Shown piece by piece: positions 46,787-60,119 of a stretch of 64,000 bases of DNA; within the stretch, counting starts at the first letter, position 1, and each line of letters begins with the position of its first letter. Origin of the DNA: Amblyomma americanum. Lineage: Eukaryota > Arthropoda > Arachnida > Ixodida > Ixodidae. The notes under the pieces were generated by a model, which was not told the origin of the DNA, made no database searches, and saw nothing but the letters and a program-made list of their open reading frames with translations. The stretch lies in contig NC_135500.1 in NCBI RefSeq assembly GCF_052857255.1, positions 100,711,394-100,775,393 on the forward strand, read 5' to 3'. A program made the position numbers and the translations under genes.

Positions 46787-49488
46787 CCGCGAGCAATGAT
46801 GTTCATAACGATAAGCCCATGGGCCGCCACGCAGCGGCTGTAGTTTCGCTTCACAGGCTGGACGGAACAGCATTCTGGTTTAGCCGCGAGCAATGATGTT
46901 CATAACAATAAGCCCATGGGCCGCCACGCAGCGGCTGTAGTTTCGCTTCACAGGCTGGACGGAACAGCATTCTGGTTTAGCCGAGTGCAATGATGTTCAT
47001 AACAATAAGCACATGGGCCGCCACGCAGCGGCTGTAGTTTCGCTTCACAGGCTGGACGGAACAGCATTCTGGTTTAGCCGCGTGCAATGATGTTCATAAC
47101 GATAAGCCCATGGGCCGCCACGCAGCGGCTGTAGTTCGCTTCACAGGCTGGACGGAACAGCATTCTGGTTTAGCCGCGAGCAATGATGTTCATAACGATA
47201 AGCCCATGGGCCGCCACGCAGCGGCTGTAGTTTCGCTTCACAGGCTGGACGGAACAGCATTCTGGTTTAGCCGCGAGCAATGATGTTCATAACAATAAGC
47301 CCATGGGCCGCCACGCAGCGGCTGTAGTTTCGCTTCACAGGCTGGACGGAACAGCATTCTGGTTTAGCCGCGTGCAATGACGTTCATAACAATAAGCCCA
47401 TGGGCCGCCACGCAGCGGCTGTAGTTCGCTTCACAGGCTGGACGGAACAGCATTCTGGTTTAGCCGCGAGCAATGATGTTCATAACGATAAGCCCATGGG
47501 CCGCCACGCAGCGGCTGTAGTTTCGCTTCACAGGCTGGACGGAACAGCATTCTGGTTTAGCCGCGAGCAATGATGTTCATAACAATAAGCCCATGGGTCG
47601 CCACGCAGCGGCTGTAGTTTCGCTTCACAGGCTGGACGGAACAGCATTCTGGTTTAGCCGAGTGCAATGATGTTCATAACAATAAGCACATGGGCCGCCA
47701 CGCAGCGGCTGTAGTTTCGCTTCACAGGCTGGACGGAACAGCATTCTGGTTTAGCGTAGAGCTATGATGTTCATAACGATAAGCCCATGGGCCGCCACGC
47801 AGCGGCTGTAGTTTCGCTTCACAGGCTGGACGGAACAGCATTCTGGTTTAGCCGCGAGCAATGATGTTCATAACAATAAGCCCATGGGCCGCCACGCAGC
47901 GGCTGTAGTTTCGCTTCACAGGCTGGACGGAACAGCATTCTGGTTTAGCCGCGTGCAATGATGTTCATAACAATAAGCACATGGGCCGCCACGCAGCGGC
48001 TGTAGTTTCGCTTCATAGGCTGGATGGAAGAGCATTCTGGTTTTGACGCGAGCAATGATGTCCATAACAATAAGCACATGGGCCGCCACGCAGCGGCTGT
48101 AGTTCGCTTCACAGGCTGGACGAAACAGCATTCTGGTTTAGCCGCGAGCAATGATGTTCATAACAATAAGCCCATGGGCCGTCACGCAGCAGCTGTAGTT
48201 TCGCTTCACAGGCTGGACGGAACAGCATTCTGGTCTAGCCGCGAGCAATGACGTTCATAACGATAAGCCCATGGGTGCTACGCAGCGGCTGTAGTTCGTT
48301 TCACAGGCTGGACGGAACAGCATTCTGGTTTAGCCACGAGCAATGATGTTCATAACAATAAGCACATGGGTGCTACGCAGCGGCATTAGTTCGCTTCACA
48401 GGCTGGACGGAACAGCATTCTGGTTTAGCCGCGAGCAATGATGTTCATAACAATAAGCCCATGGGCCGCCACGCAGCGGCTGCAGTTTCGCTTCACAGGC
48501 TGGACGGAACAGCATTCTGGTTTAGCCACGAGCAATGATGTTCATAACAATAAGCACATGGGTGCTACGCAGCAGCTGTAGTTCGCTTCACAGGCTGGAC
48601 GGAACAGCATTCTGGTTTAGCCGCGAGCAATGATGTTCATAACAATAAGCACATGGGCCGCCACGCAGCGGCTGTAGTTCGCTTCACAGGCTGGACGGAA
48701 CAGCATTCTGGTTTAGCCGCGAGCAATGATGTTCATAAAAATAAGCCCATGGGCCGTCACGCAGCAGCTGCAGTTTCGCTTCACAGGGTGGACGGAACAG
48801 CATTCTGGTTTAGCCGCGAGCAATGATGTTCATAACAATAAGCACATGGGCCGCCACGCAGCGGTTGTAGTTTCGCTTCACAGGCTGGACGGAACAGCAT
48901 TCTGGTTTAGCCGCGAGCAATGATGTTCATAACAATAAGCACATGGGCCGCCACGCAGCGGCTGTAGTTCGCTTCACAGGCTGGACGGAACAGCATTCTG
49001 GTTTAGCCGTGAGCAATGATGTTCATAACGATAAGCCCATGGGCCGCCACGCAGCGGCTGTAGTTTCACTTCACAGGCTGGACGGAACAGCATTCTGGTT
49101 TAGCCGCGAGCAATGATGTTCATAACGATAAGCCCATGGGCCGCCACGCAGCGGCTGTAGTTCGCTTCACAGGCTGGACGGAACAGCATTCTGGTTTAGC
49201 CGCGAGCAATGATGTTCATAACGATAAGCCCATGGGCCGCCACGCAGCGGCTGTAGTTTCGCTTCACAGGCTGGACGGAACAGCATTCTGGTTTAGCCGC
49301 GAGCAATGATGTTCATAACAATAAGCACATGGGCCGCCACGCAGCGGCTGTAGTTCACTTCACAGGCTGGACGGAACAGCATTCTGGTTTAGCCGCGAGC
49401 AATGATGTTCATAACGATAAGCCCATGGGCCGCCACGCAGCGGCTGTAGTTTCGCTTCACAGGCTGGACGGAACAGCATTCTGGTTTA
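46787..49488 (+). repeat. HOR unit, right-hand lineage, expanded variant
   Basis: CGTAGAGCT (47,755), the chimeric monomer (48,019), GCATTAG and the AAAAATAAG cassette (48,726) match copy 2 at +4,246, three monomers more than 3,956. After the cassette about four monomers are missing (GGAAGG and GGACCGCC among them), so the deletion pair comes only 828 bp later, at 49,554. Confidence 0.84.
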
Positions 49489-52400
49489 GCCGCGAGCAAT
49501 GATGTTCATAACAATAAGCCCATGGGCCGCCACGCAGCGGCTGTAGTTTCGCTTCACAGGCTGGACGGAACAGCATTCTGGTTTAGCCGCGAGCAATGAT
49601 GTTCATAACGATAAGCCCATGGGCCGCCACGCAGCGGCTGTAGTTTCGCTTCACAGCTGGACGGAACAGCATTCTGGTTTAGCCGCGAGCAATGATGTTC
49701 ATAACAATAAGCCCATGGGCCGCTACGCAGCGGCTGTAGTTTCGCTTCACAGGCTGGACGGAACAGCATTCTGGTTTAGACGCGAGCAATGATGTTCATA
49801 ACAATAAGCACATGGGTGCTACGCAGCGGCTGTAGTTCGCTTCATAGGCTGGACGGAACAGTTCTGGTTTAGCCGCGAGCAATGATGTTCATAACAATAA
49901 GCCCATGGGCCGCCACGCAGCGGCTGTAGTTTCGCTTCACAGGCTGGACGGAACAACATTCTGGTTTAGCCGCGAGCAATGATGTTCATAACAATAAGCC
50001 CATGGGCCGCCACGCAGCGGCTGTAGTTCGCTTCACAGGCTGGACGGAACAGCATTCTGGTTTAGCCGCGAGCAATGATGTTCATAACAATAATCCCATG
50101 GGCCGCCACGCAGCGGCTGTAGTTTCGCTTCACAGGCTGGACGGAACAGCATTCTGGTTTTTCCGCGAGCAATGATGTTCATAACAATAAGCACATGGGC
50201 CGCCACGCAGCGGCTGTAGTTTGCCTCACAGGCTGGACGGAAGAGCATTCTGGTTTAGACGCGAGCAATGATTTCCATAACAATAGGCACATGGGCCGCC
50301 ACGCAGCGGCTGTAGTTCGCTTCACAGGCTGGACGGAACAGCATTCTGGTTTAGCCGCGAGCAATGATGTTCATAACAATAAGCCCATGGGCAGCCACGC
50401 AGCGGCTGTAGTTCGCTTCACAGGCTGGACGGAACAGCATTCTGGTTTAGCCGCGAGCAATGATGTTCATAACGATAAGCCCAGGGGCCGCCACGCAGCG
50501 GCTGTAGTTTCACTTCACAGGCTGGACGGAACAGCATTCTGGTTTAGCCGCGAGCAATGATGTTCATAACGATAAGCCCATGGGCCGCCACGCAGCGGCT
50601 GTAGTTCGCTTCACAGGCTGGACGGAACAGCATTCTGGTTTAGCCGCGAGCAATGATGTTCATAACGATAAGCCCATGGGCCGCCACGCAGCGGCTGTAG
50701 TTTCGCTTCACAGGCTGGACGGAACAGCATTCTGGTTTAGCCGCGAGCAATGATGTTCATAACAATAAGCCCATGGGCCGCCACGCAGCGGCTGTAGTTT
50801 CGCTTCACAGGCTGGACGGAACAGCATTCTGGTTTAGCCGAGTGCAATGATGTTCATAACAATAAGCACATGGGCCGCCACGCAGCGGCTGTAGTTTCGC
50901 TTCACAGGCTGGACGGAACAGCATTCTGGTTTAGCCGCGTGCAATGATGTTCATAACGATAAGCCCATGGGCCGCCACGCAGCGGCTGTAGTTCGCTTCA
51001 CAGGCTGGACGGAACAGCATTCTGGTTTAGCCGCGAGCAATGATGTTCATAACGATAAGCCCATGGGCCGCCACGCAGCGGCTGTAGTTTCGCTTCACAG
51101 GCTGGACGGAACAGCATTCTGGTTTAGCCGCGAGCAATGATGTTCATAACAATAAGCCCATGGGCCGCCACGCAGCGGCTGTAGTTTCGCTTCACAGGCT
51201 GGACGGAACAGCATTCTGGTTTAGCCGCGTGCAATGACGTTCATAACAATTAGCACATGGGCCGCCACGCAGCGGCTGTAGTTTCGCTTAACAGGCTGGA
51301 GGGAACAGCATTCTTTTTTAGACGCGAGCAATGATGTTCATAACAATAAGCACATGGGCCGCCACGCAGCGGCTGTAGTTCGCTTCACAGGCTGGACGGA
51401 ACAGCATTCTGGTTTAGCCGCGAGCAATGATGTTCATAACGATAAGCCCATGGGCCGCCACGCAGCGGCTGTAGTTTCACTTCACAGGCTGGACGGAACA
51501 GCATTCTGGTTTAGCCGCGAGCAATGATGTTCATAACGATAAGCCCATGGGCCGCCACGCAGCGGCTGTAGTTTCGCTTCACAGGCTGGACGGAACAGCA
51601 TTCTGGTTTAGCCGCGAGCAATGATGTTCATAACAATAAGCCCATGGGCCGCCACGCAGCGGCTGTAGTTTCGCTTCACAGGCTGGACGGAACAGCATTC
51701 TGGTTTAGCCGCGTGCAATGATGTTCATAACAATAAGCACATGGGCCGCCACGCAGCGGCTGTAGTTTCGCTTCATAGGCTGGACGGAACAGCATTCTGG
51801 TTTAGCCGCGTGCAATGATGTTCATAACGATAAGCCCATGGGCCGCCACGCAGCGGCTGTAGTTCGCTTCACAGGCTGGACGGAACAGCATTCTGGTTTA
51901 GCCGCGAGCAATGATGTTCATAACGATAAGCCCATGGGCCGCCACGCAGCGGCTGTAGTTTCGCTTCACAGGCTGGACGGAACAGCATTCTGGTTTAGCC
52001 GCGAGCAATGATGTTCTTAACAATAAGCCCATGGGCCGCCACGCAGCGGCTGTAGTTTCGCTTCACAGGCTGGACGGAACAGCATTCTGGCTTAGCCGAG
52101 TGCAATGATGTTCATAACAATAAGCACATGGGCCGCCACGCAGCGGCTGTAGTTTCGCTTCACAGGCTGGACGGAACAGCATTCTGGTTTAGCGTACAGC
52201 CATGATGTTCATAACGATAAGCCCATGGGCCGCCACGCAGCGGCTGTAGTTTCGCTTCACAGGCTGGACGGAACAGCATTCTGGTTTAGCCGCGAGCAAT
52301 GATGTTCATAACAATAAGCCCATGGGCCGCCACGCAGCGGCTGTAGTTTCGCTTCACAGGCTGGACGGAACAGCATTCTGGTTTAGCCGCGTGCAATGAT

Positions 52401-52771
52401 GTTATAACAATAAGCACATGGGCCGCCACGCAGCGGCTGTAGTTTCGCTTCATAGGCTGGACGGAACAGCATTCTGGTTTAGCCGCGTGCAATGATGTTC
52501 ATAACGATAAGCACATGGGTGCTACGCAGCGGCTGTAGTTCGCTTCACAGGCTGGACGGAACAGCATTCTGGTTTAGCCGCGAGCAATGATGTTCATAAC
52601 AATAAGCACATGGGCCGCCACGCAGCGGCTGTAGTTCGCTTCACAGGCTGGACGGAACAGCATTCTGGTTTAGCCGCGAGCAATGATGTTCATAACGATA
52701 AGCCCATGGGCCGCCACGCAGCGGCTGTAGTTTCGCTTCACAGGCTGGACGGAACAGCATTCTGGTTTAGC
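49489..52771 (+). repeat. 34-monomer HOR unit (3,283 bp)
   Basis: Deletion pair (49,554), TTTTTCCGC (50,158), ATTTCCAT, CTTAACAGG and CGTACAGCC (52,193). From 49,489 to about 51,961 it matches 54,219-56,691 at +4,730 (+4,728 before a 2-bp deletion near 49,861, GGAACAGTTCTGG), sharing the rare AACAATTAGCAC and TTCTTTTTTAGAC changes (51,311 and 56,041). A 2-bp deletion (GATGTTATAAC, 52,401) is private. Landmarks recur at +3,283 in the next unit. Confidence 0.86.
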
Positions 52772-54218
52772 CGCGAGCAATGATGTTCATAACAATAAGC
52801 CCATGGGCCGCCACGCAGCGGCTGTAGTTTCGCTTCACAGGCTGGACGGAACAGCATTCTGGTTTAGCCGCGAGCAATGATGTTCATAACGATAAGCCCA
52901 TGGGCCGCCACGCAGCGGCTGTAGTTTCGCTTCACAGCTGGACGGAACAGCATTCTGGTTTAGCCGCGAGCAATGATGTTCATAACAATAAGCCCATGGG
53001 CCGCTACGCAGCGGCTGTAGTTTCGCTTCACAGGCTGGACGGAACGGCATTCTGGTTTAGACGCGAGCAATGATGTTCATAACAATAAGCACATGGGTGC
53101 TACGCAGCGGCTGTAGTTCGCTTCATAGGCTGGACGGAACAGCATTCTGGTTTAGCCGCGAGCAATGATGTTCATAACAATAAGCCCATGGGCCGCCACG
53201 CAGCGGCTGTAGTTTCGCTTCACAGGCTGGACGGAACAACATTCTGGTTTAGCCGCGAGCAATGATGTTCATAACAATAAGCCCATGGGCCGCCACGCAG
53301 CGGCTGTAGTTCGCTTCACAGGCTGGACGGAACAGCATTCTGGTTTAGCCGCGAGCAATGATGTTCATAACAATAATCCCATGGGCCGCCACGCAGCGGC
53401 TGTAGTTTCGCTTCACAGGCTGGACGGAACAGCATTCTGGTTTTTCCGCGAGCAATGATGTTCATAACAATAAGCACATGGGCCGCCACGCAGCGGCTGT
53501 AGTTTGCCTCACAGGCTGGACGGAAGAGCATTCTGGTTTAGACGCGAGCAATGATTTCCATAACAATAGGCACATGGGCCGCCACGCAGCGGCTGTAGTT
53601 CGCTTCACAGGCTGGACGGAACAGCAATCTGGTTTAGCCGCGAGCAATGATGTTCATAACAATAAGCCCATGGGCAGCCACGCAGCGGCTGTAGTTCGCT
53701 TCACAGGCTGGACGGAACAGCATTCTGGTTTAGCCGCGAGCAATGATGTTCATAACGATAAGCCCAGGGGCCGCCACGCAGCGGCTGTAGTTTCACTTCA
53801 CAGGCTGGACGGAACAGCATTCTGGTTTAGCCGCGAGCAATGATGTTCATAACGATAAGCCCATGGGCCGCCACGCAGCGGCTGTAGTTCGCTTCACAGG
53901 CTGGACGGAACAGCATTCTGGTTTAGCCGCGAGCAATGATGTTCATAACGATAAGCCCATGGGCCGCCACGCAGCGGCTGTAGTTTCGCTTCACAGGCTG
54001 GACGGAACAGCATTCTGGTTTAGCCGCGAGCAATGATGTTCATAACAATAAGCCCATGGGCCGCCACGCAGCGGCTGTAGTTTCGCTTCACAGGCTGGAC
54101 GGAACAGCATTCTGGTTTAGCCGAGTGCAATGATGTTCATAACAATAAGCACATGGGCCGCCACGCAGCGGCTGTAGTTTCGCTTCACAGGCTGGACGGA
54201 ACAGCATTCTGGTTTAGC
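52772..54218 (+). repeat. 15-monomer tandem duplication (1,447 bp), copy 1
   Basis: Deletion pair (52,835), CTTCATAGG, ACAACATTC, AATAATCCC, TTTTTCCGC, ATTTCCAT and GGGCAGCC recur at exactly +1,447. Copy 1 has CAGCAATCTGG (about 53,627) and GGAACGGCATTC (about 53,044), which copy 2 lacks. The join is near 54,218, where GCCGAGTGC is followed directly by the start of the next copy. Confidence 0.88.
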
Positions 54219-55665
54219 CGCGAGCAATGATGTTCATAACAATAAGCCCATGGGCCGCCACGCAGCGGCTGTAGTTTCGCTTCACAGGCTGGACGGAACA
54301 GCATTCTGGTTTAGCCGCGAGCAATGATGTTCATAACGATAAGCCCATGGGCCGCCACGCAGCGGCTGTAGTTTCGCTTCACAGCTGGACGGAACAGCAT
54401 TCTGGTTTAGCCGCGAGCAATGATGTTCATAACAATAAGCCCATGGGCCGCTACGCAGCGGCTGTAGTTTCGCTTCACAGGCTGGACGGAACAGCATTCT
54501 GGTTTAGACGCGAGCAATGATGTTCATAACAATAAGCACATGGGTGCTACGCAGCGGCTGTAGTTCGCTTCATAGGCTGGACGGAACAGCATTCTGGTTT
54601 AGCCGCGAGCAATGATGTTCATAACAATAAGCCCATGGGCCGCCACGCAGCGGCTGTAGTTTCGCTTCACAGGCTGGACGGAACAACATTCTGGTTTAGC
54701 CGCGAGCAATGATGTTCATAACAATAAGCCAATGGGCCGCCACGCAGCGGCTGTAGTTTGCTTCACAGGCTGGACGGAACAGCATTCTGGTTTAGCCGCG
54801 AGCAATGATGTTCATAACAATAATCCCATGGGCCGCCACGCAGCGGCTGTAGTTTCGCTTCACAGGCTGGACGGAACAGCATTCTGGTTTTTCCGCGAGC
54901 AATGATGTTCATAACAATAAGCACATGGGCCGCCACGCAGCGGCTGTAGTTTGCCTCACAGGCTGGACGGAAGAGCATTCTGGTTTAGACGCGAGCAATG
55001 ATTTCCATAACAATAGGCACATGGGCCGCCACGCAGCGGCTGTAGTTCGCTTCACAGGCTGGACGGAACAGCATTCTGGTTTAGCCGCGAGCAATGATGT
55101 TCATAACAATAAGCCCATGGGCAGCCACGCAGCGGCTGTAGTTCGCTTCACAGGCTGGACGGAACAGCATTCTGGTTTAGCCGCGAGCAATGATGTTCAT
55201 AACGATAAGCCCAGGGGCCGCCACGCAGCGGCTGTAGTTTCACTTCACAGGCTGGACGGAACAGCATTCTGGTTTAGCCGCGAGCAATGATGTTCATAAC
55301 GATAAGCCCATGGGCCGCCACGCAGCGGCTGTAGTTCGCTTCACAGGCTGGACGGAACAGCATTCTGGTTTAGCCGCGAGCAATGATGTTCATAACGATA
55401 AGCCCATGGGCCGCCACGCAGCGGCTGTAGTTTCGCTTCACAGGCTGGACGGAACAGCATTCTGGTTTAGCCGCGAGCAATGATGTTCATAACAATAAGC
55501 CCATGGGCCGCCACGCAGCGGCTGTAGTTTCGCTTCACAGGCTGGACGGAACAGCATTCTGGTTTAGCCGAGTGCAATGATGTTCATAACAATAAGCACA
55601 TGGGCCGCCACGCAGCGGCTGTAGTTTCGCTTCACAGGCTGGACGGAACAGCATTCTGGTTTAGC
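54219..55665 (+). repeat. 15-monomer tandem duplication (1,447 bp), copy 2
   Basis: It has the order of copy 1 but is closer in detail to 49,489-50,935 (CAGCATTCTGG, not CAGCAATCTGG). It is therefore the resumption of the 34-monomer unit, while copy 1 comes from the CAGCAATCTGG lineage. GCCAATGGG with TAGTTTGCTT near 54,730-54,756 is private. Confidence 0.86.
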
Positions 55666-56691
55666 CGCGTGCAATGATGTTCATAACGATAAGCCCATGG
55701 GCCGCCACGCAGCGGCTGTAGTTCGCTTCACAGGCTGGACGGAACAGCATTCTGGTTTAGCCGCGAGCAATGATGTTCATAACGATAAGCCCATGGGCCG
55801 CCACGCAGCGGCTGTAGTTTCGCTTCACAGGCTGGACGGAACAGCATTCTGGTTTAGCCGCGAGCAATGATGTTCATAACAATAAGCCCATGGGCCGCCA
55901 CGCAGCGGCTGTAGTTTCGCTTCACAGGCTGGACGGAACAGCATTCTGGTTTAGCCGCGTGCAATGACGTTCATAACAATTAGCACATGGGCCGCCACGC
56001 AGCGGCTGTAGTTTCGCTTAACAGGCTGGAGGGAACAGCATTCTTTTTTAGACGCGAGCAATGATGTTCATAACAATAAGCACATGGGCCGCCACGCAGC
56101 GGCTGTAGTTCGCTTCACAGGCTGGACGGAACAGCATTCTGGTTTAGCCGCGAGCAATGATGTTCATAACGATAAGCCCATGGGCCGCCACGCAGCGGCT
56201 GTAGTTTCACTTCACAGGCTGGACGGAACAGCATTCTGGTTTAGCCGCGAGCAATGATGTTCATAACGATAAGCCCATGGGCCGCCACGCAGCGGCTGTA
56301 GTTTCGCTTCACAGGCTGGACGGAACAGCATTCTGGTTTAGCCGCGAGCAATGATGTTCATAACAATAAGCCCATGGGCCGCCACGCAGCGGCTGTAGTT
56401 TCGCTTCACAGGCTGGACGGAACAGCATTCTGGTTTAGCCGCGTGCAATGATGTTCATAACAATAAGCACATGGGCCGCCACGCAGCGGCTGTAGTTTCG
56501 CTTCATAGGCTGGACGGAACAGCATTCTGGTTTAGCCGCGTGCAATGATGTTCATAACGATAAGCCCATGGGCCGCCACGCAGCGGCTGTAGTTCGCTTC
56601 ACAGGCTGGACGGAACAGCATTCTGGTTTAGCCGCGAGCAATGATGTTCATAACGATAAGCCCATGGGCCGCCACGCAGCGGCTGTAGTTT
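55666..56691 (+). repeat. End of the +4,730 duplication
   Basis: It continues the match to 50,936-51,961, including AACAATTAGCAC (about 55,976) and TTCTTTTTTAGAC (56,041). Similarity stops where this copy has TTTCACTTCAC and the other TTTCGCTTCAC (about 56,692 and 51,962). Confidence 0.85.
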
Positions 56692-59454
56692 CACTTCACA
56701 GGCTGGACGGAACAGCATTCTGGTTTAGCCGCGAGCAATGATGTTCATAACGATAAGCCCATGGGCCGCCACGCAGCGGCTGTAGTTCGCTTCACAGGCT
56801 GGACGGAACAGCATTCTGGTTTAGCGTAGAGCTATGATGTTCATAACGATAAGCCCATGGGCCGCCACGCAGCGGCTGTTTTTCGCTTCACAGGCTGGAC
56901 GGAACAGCATTCTGGTTTAGCCGCGAGCAATGATGTTCATAACAATAAGCCCATGGGCCGCCACGCAGCGGCTGTAGTTTCGCTTCACAGGCTGGACGGA
57001 ACAGCATTCTGGTTTAGCCGCGTGCAATGATGTTCATAACAATAAGCACATGGGCCGCCACGCAGCGGCTGTAGTTTCGCTTCATAGGCTGGACGGAACA
57101 GCATTCTGGTTTAGCCGCGTGCAATGATGTTCATAACGATAAGCCCATGGGCCGCCACGCAGCGGCTGTAGTTTCGCTTCACAGGCTGGACGGAACAGCA
57201 TTCTGGTTTAGCCGCGAGCAATGATGTTCATAACAATAAGCACATGGGCCGCCACGCAGCGGCTGTAGTTCGCTTCACAGGCTGGACGGAACAGCATTCT
57301 GGTTTAGCCGCGAGCAATGATGTTCATAACGATAAGCCCATGGGCCGCCACGTAGCGGCTGTAGTTTCGCTTCACAGGCTGGACGGAACAGCATTCTGGT
57401 TTAGCCGCGAGCAATGATGTTCATAACAATAAGCCCATGGGCCGCCACGCAGCGGCTGTAGTTTCGCTTCACAGGCTGGACGGAACAGCATTCTGGTTTA
57501 GCCGCGAGCAATGATGTTCATAACAATAAGCACATGGGCCGCCACGCAGCGGCTGTAGTTTCGCTTCACAGGCTGGACTGAACAGCATTCTGGTTTAGCC
57601 GCGAGCAATGATGTTCATAACAATAAGCACATGGGCCGCCACGCAGCGGCTGTAGTTCGCTTCACAGGCTGGACGGAACAGCATTCTGGTTTAGCCGCGA
57701 GCAATGATGTTCATAACGATAACCCCAGGGGCCGCCACGCAGCGGCTGTAGTTTCGCTTCACAGGCTGGACGGAACAGCATTCCGGTTTAGCCGCGAGCA
57801 ATGATGTTCATAACAATAAGCCCATGGGCCGCCACGCAGCGGCTGTAGTTTCGCTTCACAGGCTGGACGGAACAGCATTCTGGTTTAGCCGCGAGCAATG
57901 ATGTTCATAACGATAAGCCCATGGGCCGCCACGCAGCGGCTGTAGTTTCGCTTCACAGCTGGACGGAACAGCATTCTGGTTTAGCCGCGAGCAATGATGT
58001 TCATAACAATAAGCCCATGGGCCGCTACGCAGCGGCTGTAGTTTCGCTTCACAGGCTGGACGGAACAGCATTCTGATTTAGACGCGAGCAATGATGTTCA
58101 TAACAATAAGCACATGGGCCGCCACGCAGCGGCTGTAGTTCGCTTCACAGGCTGGACGGAACAGCATTCTGGTTTAGCCGCGAGCAATGATGTTCATAAC
58201 GATAAGCCCATGGGCCGCCACGCAGCGGCTGTAGTTTCACTTCACAGGCTGGACGGAACAGCATTCTGGTTTAGCCGCGAGCAATGATGTTCATAACGAT
58301 AAGCCCATGGGCCGCCACGCAGCGGCTGTAGTTCGCTTCACAGGCTGGACGGAACAGCATTCTGGTTTAGCCGCGAGCAATGATGTTCATAACGATAAGC
58401 CCATGGGCCGCCACGCAGCGGCTGTAGTTTCGCTTCACAGGCTGGACGGAACAGCATTCTGGTTTAGCCGCGAGCAATGATGTTCATAACAATAAGCCCA
58501 CGGGCCGCCACGCAGCGGCTGTAGTTTCGCTTCACAGGCTGGACGGAACAGCATTCTGGTTTAGCCGAGTGCAATGATGTTCATAACAATAAGCACATGG
58601 GCCGCCACGCAGCGGCTGTAGTTTCGCTTCACAGGCTGGACGGAACAGCATTCTGGTTTAGCCGCGTGCAATGATGTTCATAACGATAAGCCCATGGGCC
58701 GCCACGCAGCGGCTGTAGTTCGCTTCACAGGCTGGACGGAACAGCATTCTGGTTTAGCCGCGAGCAATGATGTTCATAACGATAAGCCCATGGGCCGCCA
58801 CGCAGCGGCTGTAGTTTCGCTTCACAGGCTGGACGGAACAGTATTCTGGTTTAGCCGCGAGCAATGATGTTCATAACAATAAGCCCATGGGCCGCCACGC
58901 AGCGGCTGTAGTTTCGCTTCACAGGCTGGACGGAACAGCATTCTGGTTTAGCCACGTGCAATGATGTTCATAACAATAAGCACATGGGCCGCCACGCAGC
59001 GGCTGTAGTTTCGCTTAACAGGCTGGAGGGAACAGCATTCTGGTTTAGACGCGAGCAATGATGTTCATAACAATAAGCACATGGGCCGCCACGCAGCGGC
59101 TGTAGTTCGCTTCACAGGCTGGACGGAACAGCATTCTGGTTTAGCCGCGAGCAATGATGTTCATAACGATAAGCCCATGGGCCGCCACGCAGCGGCTGTA
59201 GTTTCACTTCACAGGCTGGACGGAACAGCATTCTGGTTTAGCCGCGAGCAATGATGTTCATAACAATAAGCCCATGGGCCGCCACGCAGCGGCTGTAGTT
59301 TTGCTTCACAGGCTGGACGGAACAGCATTCTGGTTTAGCCGCGAGCAATGATGTTCATAACGATAAGCACATGGGTGCTACGCAGCGGCTGTAGTTCGCT
59401 TCACAGGCTGGACGGAACAGCATTCTGGTTTATCCGCGAGCAATGATGTTCATA
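56692..59454 (+). repeat. Distant copy of the CGTAGAGCT block
   Basis: CGTAGAGCT (56,825) to the deletion monomer (57,955) spans 1,130 bp, close to 11,096-12,230 and 18,425-19,557. It is followed by CTGATTTAGACGC (58,074, here after CATTC rather than AATTC), GCCGAGTGC, ACAGTATTC, CTTAACAGG and TAGTTTTGC (59,299). This is the order seen before islands in the left half, more than 30 kb away. A deletion in GGCTGTTTTTCGC (56,876) and GATAACCCCAGG (about 57,719) are private. Confidence 0.82.
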
Positions 59455-60119
59455 ACAATAAGCCCACGGGCCGCCACGCAGCGGCTGTAGTTCGCTTCAC
59501 AGGCTGTACGAAACAGCATCCTGGTTTATCTTCGAGCAATGATGTTCATAACAATAAGCGCATTGGCCGCCACGCAGCGGCTGTAGTTCGCTTCACAGGC
59601 TGTACGAAACAGCATTCTGGTTTTTCCGCGAGCAATGATGTTCATAACAATAAGCACATGAGCCGCCACGCAGCGGCTGTAGTTCGCTTCACAGGCTGGA
59701 CGGAACAGCATTCTGGTTTAGCAGCGAGCAATGATGTTCATAACAATACCCGCATGGGCCGCCACGCAGCGGCTGTAGTTTGCTTCGCAGGCTGGACGAA
59801 ACAGCATTTTGGTTTAGCCGCGAGCAATGATGTTCATATCAATAAGCGCATTGTCCACCACGCAGCAGCTGTAGTTTGCCTCACAGGCTGGACGGAAGAG
59901 CATTCTGGTTTAGCCGCGAGCAATGATGTCCATAACAATAAGCACATGGGCCGCCACGCAGCGGCTGTAGTTCGCTTCACAGGCTGGACGGAACAGCATT
60001 CTGGTTTAGCCGCGAGCAATGATGTTCATAACAATAAGCCCATGGGCCGTCACGTAGCAGATGTAGTTTCGCTTCACAGGCTGGACGGAACAGCATTCTG
60101 GTCTAGCCGCGAGCAATGA
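59455..60119 (+). repeat. Divergent island, shortened version D
   Basis: GCCCACGGG, CTGTACG, TTTATCTTCGAGC and CGCATTGG as at 13,728, then ordinary monomers with ATGAGCC, TTTAGCAGC and AATACCCGCATGG, and a single ATATCAATAAGCGCATTG unit. The CACATTCTGG segment is missing. A 153-codon open frame (59,658-60,119) runs through it and closes in a 97-bp monomer; I do not regard it as a gene. Confidence 0.83.

Noticed and set aside
706..55290. Plus-strand frames of 121 and 65-75 codons as small genes
   Set aside because: Each is a run of a few monomers ended by the next 97-bp monomer at the same ending; copies contain frame-breaking indels and there is no upstream regulatory difference.
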